From NCBI GenBank assembly GCA_018907035.1, contig JACCIC010000178.1, positions 1 to 64,000 of the forward strand: a DNA stretch of 64,000 nucleotides, read 5' to 3'. The notes beneath the pieces were generated by a model that did no database searches, was not told the origin of the DNA, and saw nothing but the letters and a program-made list of their open reading frames with translations. The stretch comes from Sycobia sp. Sy_11 (taxonomy: Eukaryota; Arthropoda; Insecta; Hymenoptera; Epichrysomallidae). The position numbers and the translations under genes were made by a program. This document shows positions 10,094-21,077 of this stretch, one piece after another (positions within the stretch are counted from its first letter, which is position 1; the number at the start of each line of letters is the position of its first letter).

Positions 10094-11387
10094 ATGTTTG
10101 GTATAAACAAGGATATACCCCAGGGAGTAACTCCGGCAAAACCGGTCAATCTCCTCACCGATTCCGATAGAGTGCAAGCCTCTATGGTCGGTGGTAGCCC
10201 CTCGGATTCTGGGGAGGGCAAATCAAACATCATCATAGACAGTACGTTGAACACTAAGGGAGATGTTATGACGGATCAAGTCGATAGTATTTCTGCTCGA
10301 GACATTTCTATCACGCGCAGAAATAATCATCTGGAGCGATTTGGAGAGAAGATAAGCCAACTGTTGGATTTTGTGAAAGATAGGCATAACGTGCAGTATC
10401 ACCGTCCCGGTACTCATGAAATGGTGACTCAGACTTCGCTCAGTCTACGCTCTGATACTAAACTAAGCGCAGCCGAAGGGATATATTCCACTCCTAAAAA
10501 AGTAGGTAGCAAAAGGACAAAAGACCATCACTGGGCTCAAGGAAACCATCAGAATCGGTTGGAGTACCTACAAGGAAATCTATGGCCAAGGAAAATCAAT
10601 GGCAGACCGTCAAGCGCAAGAAGCCCAAAGGCAAAGATAAGGAATAATGCACGCAGGCTTAATGGACGAAATAGACCTAATTCCATCTTGATTAAGGCCA
10701 ATGAAGGAGTTACATACGCGGAGGTACTGCGTCAAATAAAGAATGACCCGGAGTTATCTCATGTGAAGAATGAAGTCAACAGGATACGCAAAAATGCAAG
10801 CGGTGCCCTGATACTTCAGTTAGAATGGAGAGTCAAAAATGCACATGAGTTGGCTCGCATTGTTGAAACTAAGGTTGGCCATAGTGCATCCACTTCGTTC
10901 CTGACTAATCTTATTACATTGGAGATTAAAAATATAGATGAGATTACTACAATGGATGAAGTCTTAGAGGCTCTGAAATAACACCTCGAACTAGAAGAGA
11001 CTAACATGCTAATCGCTCGTTCCTTGCGGCAAGCTTATGGGGATACTCAGACGGCGGTGGTGTCTGTACCATACAGCCACGCAACTGTGTTACTACGTGC
11101 AGGGTATGTTCGCATCGGATCGGTCAACTGCAGAGTTCGAAAAAAAAACAGAAATAAGGTGTTGCTTCAGGTGTTGGCCGACTGGCCATTTAGCGGCCGT
11201 GTGCTCGAGCCCTGACAGAACTAATCTTTGCAGGCACTGTGGAAGACAATACCATATATCCAAGCTGTATGTAAACGAGCCCTGCTGCTTACTCTGTAAA
11301 TGTGAAGGTAAAAAGGAGATTAACCATCTAGCATACAGCTATAAGTGCCCGATCACTGTGGAGTTTTTAAACCAACATAAAACATGA
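10094..11387 (+). pseudogene. LINE copy 1 ORF1 (gag-like, CCHC zinc knuckles)
   Basis: Starts at the ATG at 10094. The N-terminal two thirds are low-complexity and basic; the conserved region begins about residue 200 (ILIKANEGVTYAEVLRQIK). Compared with copy 2 there is a nonsense codon at 10979-10981 (TAA where copy 2 has ACA) and a one-base expansion of an A-run at 11140-11148 (nine A, eight in copy 2) that shifts the frame. In the shifted frame lie CFRCWPTGHLAAVC, a C-x2-C-x4-H-x4-C knuckle, and a second knuckle CRHCGRQYHISKLY whose last Cys has become Tyr. This protein would bind element RNA and form the ribonucleoprotein. Its stop TGA (11385-11387) overlaps the ORF2 start as ATGA. Confidence 0.85.
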
Positions 11388-14044
11388 GAATACTCAAACT
11401 GAATACTAACCATTGCGTAGCGGCCCATGACCTGCTGAAACAGACAATAAAGGAGCTAAGAATAGACAGTGCTGTACTCTCCGAACCATATTGTGACAGG
11501 GACAGACCACAGCGCTCGATAAGTGATACAAGCAATAGAGCGGTTCTCTGGATTGGTCAAAACAGGCAGGTACTAAAGCAATCTAGTCATCGGAGCGAAT
11601 TGATACCCTGCGCTAAAATACAAGAAATATACGTCTTTAGTGTATATGCTCCTCCAAGTTTGACGGACAAGCAGTTTGAAATTCTTGTAGCTAAATTAGT
11701 TGATGAGGCCATGGACAAGAAACCATTATTAATCGCTGGCGATGTTAATGCGTGGTCCGCAGCCTGAGGAAGCGCTTCAATAACTAACAGAGGCAGTATG
11801 CTGCTTGATGGCCTTAATTCTCTTCAACTCCACGTGGTTAATAAGGGATTTGAATCCACTGTCATTAGAGGAGATAAACAATCAGTTATTGATGTAACAT
11901 TCGTCAGTGATGACCTGCTTCAGCGGATCCTTAATTGGAGAGTAAGCGACCTTTACACTCACAGTGATCAGAGGGCGATCTTGTACGAGACTGCAGAGAA
12001 GAAAGTGAAGAACAAGTGCAATGAGTGGATGCCCACACGGAAATGGAACATCAGATCGCTAAACTGTGAAGTGTTCGCCACTATCATATCAAAAGAGCGT
12101 TTACAATATAGTGCACCAGGCCACCTGGCAAATGCGGTCATGAAGCATATCTCTGCAGCATGTGATGCGTCGATAACTAGGTCTAAGAGCGGATTTAAAC
12201 AACGTCAATCTGTTTACTGGTGGACAAATGAAATTGCAGAATTGCGCAAGCTATGTCATCGCGCACGTAGACTTGCCCAAAGAGACCGCACCCACCGTGA
12301 TACGTTTAATAGTTTACTTAAAGAAGCACAAAGAGCGTTTGTCAAAGCCATTAAGGCAAGCAAGCGTCGATGCTGGCTTGAACTGTGCGCAGAGGCCAAC
12401 AATGACTTATGGGGACGACCATAGAAAACAGTCATGGCACGATTAAGTAGGGCACCAATGCAACGCACTAGCACGGTATTGATTGATAAGATGGTTTCCG
12501 CTTTCCCAACTCACCCAAGGGAGTAGCGCACAACATCGAGATTCCTCCTATAAGAAAGGATAATAATACTGCTTTTTTTGAATTCCCCGGCCCTGATTGT
12601 ATCCTAAGTGCAATTATGGCTACGTAGTGTGTACCGCAAGAAATGTAATCAGTGGTAAGAGATAGATAGGTGGCACTAAACAGTATTGTGCCATTTTCGC
12701 TCTAGATGTCAAGAATGCCTTTAATTCAGCGCGCTGGTCTTCTATTATGAGTTCTCTTAAAGAGTTCGGAGTACCTGGTTATTTACAGAATGTCGTGGCC
12801 AACTACTTTGAGAATAGGATAATATTATACCGAACGGATGAAGGCACTGTATTGCATAAGGTTACTGCGGGAGTCCTCCAGGGCTCAGTTATGGGACCTA
12901 TATTGTGAAATATTATGTATGATGGCGTGTTGAGGATTCCACAACCGCCTGGTTCAATAACAGTAGGCTACGTCGACGATATCGCACTAGTAGTGACGGC
13001 TAAGACCCTTGATGAACTCACTGAAAATGACAATGAGGCAATTAGCAACATCAGTAGATGGTTTAAGTCGGCTGGTCTACAATTAGCGGAGTACAAGACA
13101 GAAGTAGTTCTTGTCAGTACGTATATAGTATTACTCTTAAAGTTGGTAGCTGCCGCATTAGTTCTGCGCCATCTTTGCGATACTTGGGTGTACAGCTTGA
13201 TGCCAGGTTAAACTTCAAAGAGCATTTAAAGATATCTGGTGAAAAAGCGTAACGAGTTGCAGTTGCCTTGTGTCGGCTCATGCCTAACATTGGTGGGCAT
13301 AATTAACCACGCCCACCCCAGAGGAAGCTATTAGCTTATGTTATTAATTCTGTCAGCATGTATGCAGCGCCAATCTGGCATCATGCATGTGGAATTAAAT
13401 CGTATTGTGAGCTGACGATTGCGACCCGTCGCCGCTCCTGTATACGTATTATTAGTGGTTACAGGACAGTATCCACCGACGCTGCTGAGGTAGTTACCGT
13501 AATTCTTCCTTTCAATTTAGCTCCAGATGAACTAGCTAGGCTGCACAACATATGTAAAGCCGCAGTGGATTCTCTACAAGGTGCTAAAAACGTGGAATGT
13601 CATCGTTCTATAGAAATATGGCAAAAACGATGGAACGATTCTAACAAGGGCCGATGGACATATCGTTTCCTCCTAAACATACAAAGATGGATCAACAGGA
13701 AACACGGGGAACTAGATTTCCACCTAACCCAGTTGCTGACTGGACATGGTTGTTTTAGGTTCTATTTCCACCGTTTTTACCTGGATAATAATGATTTCTG
13801 CCCCATCTGTCCGACATTGTTTGAGGATGCCGAGCACATATTAGTGAGCTGCCCTCGTTTTAGAACACAACGTGAGCACTTGATGAACATCATCAATAAG
13901 CGGATAAGACCAGAGAGCATTATATCAATAATGCTGGAATCTCCTGAAAATTGGAAGGCAGTAGCCAGTTTCGCAAAAGAGGCGATGACCAAGCTTAAAA
14001 ATACCGATAGAATTAGGCGAATAGTCCAGGATGAACCAGGCTAA
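11384..14044 (+). pseudogene. LINE copy 1 ORF2 (endonuclease / reverse transcriptase), broken
   Basis: Begins MRILKLNTNHCVAAHDLLKQ, the first strand of the apurinic-endonuclease-like domain. LLIAGDVNAWSAA (D and N of the active site) and YTHSDQRAIL (SDH-like motif) follow. The reverse transcriptase part retains FALDVKNAFNSARW, LQGSVMGPIL and the catalytic box YVDD (YADD in copy 2). The C terminus has CPICPTLFEDAEHILVSC, the CCHC motif of this clade. Damage includes TGG-to-TGA at 11765-11767, TAG at 12422-12424 (TAT in copy 2), TGA at 12906-12908 for Trp, a deletion of about 330 bp in the fingers region, and further frameshifts. The intact protein would nick the target and prime reverse transcription there; this copy cannot. 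Confidence 0.88.
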
Positions 14045-14195
14045 CTGATTCTATTTTAATTTTCAGAGGATAAACACCGAACCCCTGATTACTTGTGTGG
14101 TTGGGGGACGTAGGATAATGTCATAGGAAGAGGAACCGTATAGGCTAACTAACAGGCCACTAGTACAGAGCTTGCTCTGCCTATGCCTATAAAAC

Positions 14196-14198
<3 letters not shown>

Positions 14199-14290
<92 letters not shown>
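14199..14290. repeat. (AC)n microsatellite at the LINE 3' end
   Basis: About 46 uninterrupted AC units, joined without a poly(A) tail to the LINE 3' end (ctataaaacat). Probably the original target microsatellite, possibly extended after insertion. Confidence 0.95.
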
Positions 14291-14293
<3 letters not shown>

Positions 14294-14604
14294 CTAAACA
14301 CAGACACACCACTGACAATGTTTCAGGGGGCCCTGAGGTAGGATACTTGACTTTTTTTGCAGAAATATCATAGGTAAAATTGTCTATAGGTAATATAGTT
14401 TTATACATAGAGTAGTTGTTACACATACATTAACTATTTGATAAGTCGATTACGTTACTAAATCGTCACCGAATTGAAAAAATACAACTAAAATAAAATT
14501 ATTAATAAAACGGATCGCATTGATATTATTTGAATAATATTTTGAATTTGAATGTTATTTAACTTGAGACTTAGACATGATTTTATCTCATAACAATTTA
14601 GATT
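14291..14604. other. AT-rich spacer, nothing recognised
   Basis: Short imperfect ACAC remnants next to the microsatellite, then AT-rich DNA without coding potential. Confidence 0.4.
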
Positions 14605-15190
14605 GTACTAAACACTGAAAAAAAGCTTAAAGGCAAATGAGTCAATTTTGAAAAAGTAAAAGTATTAATTTACATTCAACAAATATTTATTCGAATTCTA
14701 TTTATTTAAAACACAAACATACATTTTTAAAACGAACGAATATTTTGTAATTTAGAAACAATCGTATATTTGAAATAAACGGGTAGGTTTATTTAAAAAA
14801 CAGAAAAATATTTCTTACGTTATAAATACATATATAATTCTAGTTTACATAAATTAATTATGTATAAAACATGTATTGCATTTTTTTATTATAGATTTTA
14901 CTTCTTTCTACATACATTATCATATCTTGCAATTTTCTAAAGAAAATTATTTACACTGAATTACACACTGAAAAAAAAGTCTAGATGCAAATGAGTCTAT
15001 TTTGTAAAAGTGTATTTATTTGAATCCAACAAATATTTCTTGAAATTTTCTATATTTGAAACAAAACTATACATATTTCAAACGAGTGAATATTTTGTAA
15101 TTTTGAATAAACTATATTTTTGAAACCAACAATTAGGTTTATTTGAATAGATAAGATTTGATAGAAAAAATATATTTATTACATTACACT
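14605..15190. repeat. Two diverged tandem copies of a ~358-bp AT-rich unit
   Basis: The block starting acactgaaaaaaagctta near 14613 recurs from 14965 as acactgaaaaaaaagtcta. Both are followed by caaatgagtc, then caacaaatatttatt/caacaaatatttctt, then gaatattttgtaatt, in the same order. The CACTGAAAAAA start resembles the outer end of large AT-rich inverted-repeat elements, and the unit may be the end of the foldback element that follows. Confidence 0.65.
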
Positions 15191-16079
15191 AAATCAATTA
15201 AAAATAATAAATATTTCTTGAATTCTTCTAAACAGAATTACATGCACGTGAAATATAAAATTAAATAAATAGATATTCGAAAATACTACAATGAAAAAAA
15301 TAATTTCTTCATTCAAGTAAATCGATGTACTATTTACTGAGCTACTTGATCCAATGTATTGAAATACTAAAATAAAGAAAATATTTGTTTCATCTGAGAA
15401 ATTTGAATTACTTAAATGGAAATTTCCGAAATTCCAGCAAATATTAACTTAAATTTAGGAAAAACTGCTAATAATTAAAACATGATTTTTGTAAACCAAG
15501 AGAGTCAAGTAAAGATTTATTTAATTATATGTTAATAATATATTAATAATAATGTTCTAATTACTTAAATTTAGCTCATTATAATCTGAAAATAAGCACT
15601 TTCATTTTCTATAAAACGTTTCTTTAAAACAAGCTGATCAAAATTAAAATGGAAAACCTGAGTTTCTTAAATTTAGTAATCATAAACCTGAATACAATAC
15701 TTTTGGTTCTCTAAAAAAGGCTTTACATAATCAAACTAATATTTTCTAGAAATTAGTATTTAATCGATTTTTATACAGTATATTTATAGCACAGAGTTAC
15801 ACAATACATATATAAATAAATATGTTCTCAATCGAAGAAAATAAAATTTTGAATCAGAAGGTTATTATATTAAAACAAAAAGTAATGCATGGAATTCAGA
15901 AAATCTAATAACTATAATTGCAAATGATCAAAATACTTAAATTATAGATTGATCAAATCTGTGATCAAAGACAAGATTTTTCTGATACAATCAAAAGAAA
16001 AATATTATCAAATTAATTAAATAAAAATTTTCTTAGTTTAAGAAATAGATTTTTCGAAATAATTCTTTAAAATTATACA

Positions 16080-17120
16080 CTGGGAAAATTTTAATATGAA
16101 GTAAATATTACTTGAATCAAGAAATTTATGCGATTGTTCTGTACCAAGTAAATATTTTCTTTAACCAAGTAATCGCATAAATATGAACCAAATAAGTAGT
16201 TACTAAAATAAAGCTTATATTTTCTAAACAGCAGAACACAAATATTCACAATTAAATAAATATTTTCTTCTCTAAGAAAAATATTTTTTTGAATTAATAA
16301 CTGAAAATTTTGAATTAAAAAATTTAGTTATTTGATTCAAGCCGACAAAATTAAGTGAATATATACTTGGATTCAGAATTTCATTACTTCACTCAAGAAA
16401 TTTAATTTAAAACGAAGAATTCGATTCCTATTTTTAAAATGATAATTACTTGAATACGTTTTTATTTTCTAGAAACATGAAAATTCAAGTATGTTAAATT
16501 TTTAAACGTAGTGTATAGTTTCTTGATTCAAAGCATTATTTTCTTAACTTTAATTTATTCGTTAATTTACTTTTATTACATTTATTATATGATTTAAAGT
16601 TTCATAATTAATTCATTTCGCTTAAAAAAAATTCGATCTAACCGGGATTCTATCCACAGACCTTTGGATTTACAAGCTAACGCCTTATTAATTGCGCTAT
16701 CACAGTACGAGTGAAGTAATGAAATTCTTTTACCAGGTATATATTCACTTAATTTTGTCGACTTGAATAAAATAACTAAATTTTTTAATTCAAAATCTTC
16801 AGTTATTGGTTCAAGAAAATATTTTTCTGAGATAGGAAAACATTTGTTTAATTTCCAATCTCAGCCACCCATTTTCTAGAAAATCTGGACTACAATCTAG
16901 GAGATATTTAATTAATCGAAGAATTTATTTTGCTGATATTAAATTTGAATCTATTGGTTTAAGGATATATTTTCTCAAAATAAGAAAATATTCATTTAAT
17001 TCCCAATATTTGTGTTCTGCTGTTGAGAAAATATAAGCTTTATTTTAATAACTACTTTCTTGGTTCGAGTTTATGCAAATACTTGGTTAAATAGAATATT
17101 TACTTGGTACAGAACAATCG
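16080..17120. mobile_element. AT-rich foldback element with ~300-400-bp inverted arms
   Basis: Left arm (about 16110-16400) and right arm (about 16710-17120) are reverse complements with differences. Examples are gcgattgttctgtaccaagt versus acttggtacagaacaatcgc, aaagcttatattttctaaac versus gagaaaatataagcttt, and tcacttaattttgtcga in both orientations. The centre (16400-16710) carries a tRNA-like segment. No protein is encoded. It looks like a non-autonomous DNA element; edges are uncertain because surrounding sequence (14.6-19.1 kb) contains related blocks. Confidence 0.65.
16634..16701 (-). tRNA. tRNA-like sequence (tRNA-Tyr-like), decayed
   Basis: Read on the minus strand, TAGCGCAATTAATAAGG (16699-16683) resembles an A box, TTGTAAA (16675-16669) would place GUA in the anticodon, ATCCAAAGGTC resembles the following arm of tRNA-Tyr, and GGATAGAATCC (16655-16645) resembles the B box GGTTCGAATCC. 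Anticodon-stem and acceptor pairing are poor, so a functional tRNA is unlikely. It lies at the centre of a foldback element, so it may be a captured or SINE-like fragment. Confidence 0.35.
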
Positions 17121-17582
17121 CATGTATACATATACAAGAAATATATTCAATATTTGAAAAAAACCATTTACTCGAAAGATTGAAATAGTTTTCTCAAATG
17201 GTGGATTAGATTTATTTGATTGTTCCGAGCCAGTTGTAAAATCTATATAAACATTTATTTGATTTTATTAAACGAAGCACAAAGATTTAAATATTAAATT
17301 TAATAAATAAATAGAAAAAACTACAAAATTTATATATAAATCAAAAAAATATTTTTTATTTTTGAAAAAATTATTTTCTTATAACATATAAATAGTATTA
17401 TTAAAAGTTTTATTCATTAAAATTTAATATTTAAATCTTTGTGCTTCGTTTAATAAAATTGAAGAAATGTTTATTAGTTTTTAATAACTCGTTGGGTATA
17501 ATGAAATAAATATATTTCACCTTTTTATAAAGCTATTTAATTGTTCCTATTGAATAACTTTTCCAAAAATTGAATATATTTG

Positions 17583-18793
17583 TTAAATTTGTGTATTATC
17601 ACGAGGCTGCCTCCGAAATGCGTCTCGCGAGCCGCGGCATGTGCGTAGATGTAAACACCGCACGACCTCGACGCGGCGTTTGGCCACGCGAGAAGAGCGT
17701 GAAGAGGGGGGAGTGAAGATTCGGTGCGGAGAGGCTCGAAGTACAGTTAGAGTTTGTCTTGTGCGATAAAAAGGGAACCACGTGCGCCCGAGTCGCATAA
17801 AAAGAATAAAGGCGAGACTTATATACGCGGTTCGGACGGTTCTCGGAGGACAAACTTCGCGACAGGTTCCGCGCCGACTGCAGCGGCGCATCTCGAGTCT
17901 ACGAAGGAGAGGAGTGCGCGAGACCGAAAGGAGTGCCTGCGGGAGTCGACGACAGCTGGTGTCGCTGAGATGGTGAAGGAGGAGGCCCTGCAAATCCTGC
18001 CGTCGCCCAGCGCCTGTCGCGCTAGTGCATGCGTCCGTATCGAATCGGCGCCGATGGTGTAGGCGTATCGCTGCTGTCTGCTGCCCGCGTGTGTTCGCGT
18101 GTGCCGCTCTGCGTCTACGTTCGTACTTCTGGGGAACACCCGCTCCGCCGTGGGTACGCAAAGGTTAGTCCACGCGAGAGCGCCCTTGCAAGGCGCTCTG
18201 CCGGCAAGCGAACGAGAGCGTGTGTGTGAGAGAGAGCGAAAGTGAGTGAGAGAGCGTGCGCGCGTATTGCGGCCTGCCGGATTTCGCGGTCGTTACCGCA
18301 AGATCGTGAGTCTTGCGTCCATTAATTTGTAATCCGGTAGTTTATCGTACTGGAAATAAACTTTATAACTTAAAAGAACGTTCGCGTTTGTTTCTTTGTT
18401 CCTCCTCGCTGTCTATCTCCACCTTCCTGTTTTTCTCGCATCGCATTAATATTGCGCTTTGGATCCACCCGCCTCTGCAGGCACGGCGAGGTCCTTCCGT
18501 CGTGCGATCTGAGCTGGCTCCGGAACTCCTTGAAAAAGGAGCCGCCTTGCTGCGGACGTGGTGTTTGTTGCCAGAGCACCGCGCACGAGACACGTAAGTA
18601 GACTCTCACATTCGCGAGTCAAACTTTGTAACGGGCCGATGCGTTGTGGCGCGCCGAGACTCCACCGCCGACGGGCGCTTATTCTCTGGACGGCGAGAAG
18701 AAGGAGTAACGTGGGTTGTGCGCGGACCGTACGGAAGCGGTCGCGCGTCGATATTCGAACCTGAGTTCTATTAAGCGAACCCACCCCGTTACA
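17583..18793. mobile_element. GC-rich LTR-like island inside AT-rich DNA
   Basis: Sharp change of composition on both sides: the flanks are strongly AT-rich and the island is GC-rich with CG-rich words. Frames are open on both strands only because stop codons are rare in GC-rich DNA; none resembles a family. LTR-like signs are a TATA-like stretch near 17818, an AATAAA at about 18355, and TTTGTAACGGG (18625-18635) mirrored by CCCGTTACAAA (18785-18795), matching the TGTAACG...CGTTACA ends of LTR A. Either the whole island or the 167-bp segment 18627-18793 is a solo LTR; the left edge could not be fixed. Confidence 0.45.
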
Positions 18794-18795
18794 AA

Positions 18796-19440
18796 AATGT
18801 ATAGTTTTTCAAATATTTATTTATTTCACTTTATATTTAACGCATATTAAGTTCCTTTAGTAAAATTCAAGAAATATTTATTACTTTTCAATAATTTATT
18901 TAATATAATGTAATAAATATACTACTTAAACATAAATTTAAATAAATTTTGTTGGGTTCTAATAACTATTGAATTAATTTTAATGAATTTAATTTACTTT
19001 AAATAAATATTTGTTTGATTCAATAATATCTGTTTTATGAAATAAATTTATTTGAATTTATATAAATTTATTTCTCAGCGAGAGAGTAAAATAATATAAA
19101 TTATATTCTTTAGTAAATTACATGATATAATATAAGTAGCAATGAAATAAAATTTATTACACAAAAATGTAATGAGTGTTATTATATAAATAATTTACAG
19201 AAAGTATAATTTTTTACATCAAATTAGTCTTATTATGAACGTGAACGTAGTCTTATTGTCAAGTTTTAAACTCAAAATTTTAAGAAAATACGTAGATATA
19301 TAAATACATCCATATACACGTACATACACACTTGTACACTCAGATAAGAAAATCTATACACACCAGTTAAACCCTGTTAAATCTGTACACACCAGTTAAA
19401 CCCTTTTATTGCATCTATTGTTTTGGCGCTCCCCCCCTGC
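18796..19440. repeat. AT-rich continuation of the 14.6-17.6 kb repeat
   Basis: Motifs such as aagaaatatttattac ... ataatgtaataaatat near 18870 repeat those at 17460-17510, suggesting that the GC-rich island split one AT-rich element. 19270-19400 holds short repeated words (cacaccagttaaaccct twice). Confidence 0.45.
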
Positions 19441-21050
19441 TGAACGCCATCACCCCCTCGATCGCACGAGCTCAAAAACCAACATCTAGAATATTGCACG
19501 AACGGAGTACCGACGTTCACCGCTGTAGCGTTGAGTGTCAAAATTTTACGGTAAAAATCGGATGGTTTGGGCTCGAGTTACGTAAAAATTTCCTTACAAT
19601 CAGCATTCTTGCCAATTTTGAATGTGATTATCAAATATCTATTTCTCAATCTTTGCAACATTTCGACAATTTAGTTCCACTTTTCTTTTTGTAAAACACG
19701 TGTGTGCACTCGCGGTCAGTTGGTGCGCGCCACACGCAGCCGCTTCGTTCCTCACCGCATTATTCGGCCAGCAGCTTTTAACTCTCTTAACATTAAGTTA
19801 TAATTATAAATATTTTAATAAATAAGACATTAAGTTCAGTAATTTGTACTCTGATTTTCAACTAAAAATTTTATGCATTCATTTAAAAAATGAGGTTCTT
19901 CCACAAAAGTTATTTTATATGATTTAAATGTTAATTTTAACTATTTATAGTACTGAAGATATAAAGAATAAATAATTTAAATAAAAGACTATAACAATAT
20001 ATTTATTTATTTCTTTACTATTTCATATATGAATATTATACCGTAAGGACTCGATTCCATGGTATAATACATTAAATAAGTTTTTTAGCATCCGTATACT
20101 AAATTACAAAAATGATATGCCTGTTTTTTAATTCACAACTGATTATGAGAGAGAGTATTAAGAAAGGGTCTAAGTTGCTGGTCGAATAAGGGGGTGGGGA
20201 ACGTAGCGGCTGCGCGCCGGCTCGCACGAACTGACCGCGAGTGCACACACGTGTTTTACGAAAATTAAAGTGGAACTAAATTGTCGAAATGTTGCAAAGA
20301 TTGAGAAATAGATATTTGATAATCACATTCAAAATTGGCAAAAATACTGATTGCAAGGAAATGTGATTGAGAAAAATCGGATAAAATGATCTTATAGGGC
20401 TTAGCAATACCTTCATAATTATTTTATACGATTTTATACGTAACTCGAGCCCAAACCATCTGATTTTTACCATTCAAAGTTTCTTGCAATCGGTATTTTT
20501 GGCAGTTTTGAATGTGATTATCAAACATCTATTTTTAACTATTTGTAGCATTTTGAAAATTCAGTTGGACATTTGTTTTTATAAAACACACGCATGTGTT
20601 CGCGGTGAGTTCGTCCGCGCCAGCGAAACATCCGCCTTTTCTTCATTATTTCTAATGCAATGGAGAGGGCTGTTATATAAAAGGATAGCTTGACAAAAAA
20701 TTTGGGTAGGGACCGTTGTAGACGAAAAAACGTAATCTTTATTCGTAAATGCATGAACCTTGCTTCGTCAATGCATCCTTATATCCAAGCAGTTATGCGA
20801 GCGTTAACAATGGACAGGAAAAATTACAACTACTGGTCATTGTTGTGTTCGCTCGATTTCGCCTCGTTTCTGTTCGTTTGATATCCTTTTTTCTCGCTCG
20901 CAGGTGATGACCCACTTCTCTGAACGCTGCTTGGCTCACAGACATGGGCCCGTACTGCAAAAACTATAAAAAATTTAGCTACATGAATATTAATATTCAC
21001 ACATAACTTTCCCTTGCCGATACCATGCCATTTATATGAGTAGTTATATC
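19440..21050 (+). repeat. Nested inverted-repeat unit, partner of 9340-9830
   Basis: Outer blocks (19445-19520 and 20750-21045) are inverted copies of 9340-9830. Between them are three copies of another block: about 19540-19770 (plus), 20185-20470 (minus) and 20480-20620 (plus). They share gtgattatcaaatatcta, tttgcaacattt and the GC-rich tail acacgtgtgtgcactcgcgg. Copies 1 and 2 form an inverted repeat with a central AT-rich spacer (19800-20170); copy 3 lies head-to-head with copy 2. No transposase is encoded. It behaves like a foldback insertion within an older repeat. Confidence 0.7.
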
Positions 21051-21077
21051 TGGGACACAGTGTATATATATTATATA

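Larger units (their letters stand above)
9927..14198 (+). mobile_element. R1-clade-like LINE, copy 1, nearly full length
   Basis: A two-ORF non-LTR retrotransposon: gag-like ORF1 with CCHC knuckles, then ORF2 with apurinic-type endonuclease, reverse transcriptase and a C-terminal CCHC motif, the arrangement of the R1 clade. The 5' side abuts an alternating AC/GC tract (9898-9926) and the 3' end runs directly into a pure (AC)n tract (14199-14290). Two other copies in this window also abut (TG)n, suggesting insertion into (AC)n microsatellites like the Mino/Waldo lineages. This copy lacks roughly 330 bp of the reverse transcriptase compared with copy 2 (around 12530-12630) and has several nonsense mutations. 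Confidence 0.85.

Noticed and set aside
14063..14426. Cys/Val-rich open frames over the (AC)n tract
   Set aside because: They are translations of the dinucleotide repeat.
17583..18784. Several overlapping Arg-rich frames of 60-190 codons on both strands
   Set aside because: GC-rich DNA with few stop codons; no domain, no consistent start, both strands equally open.
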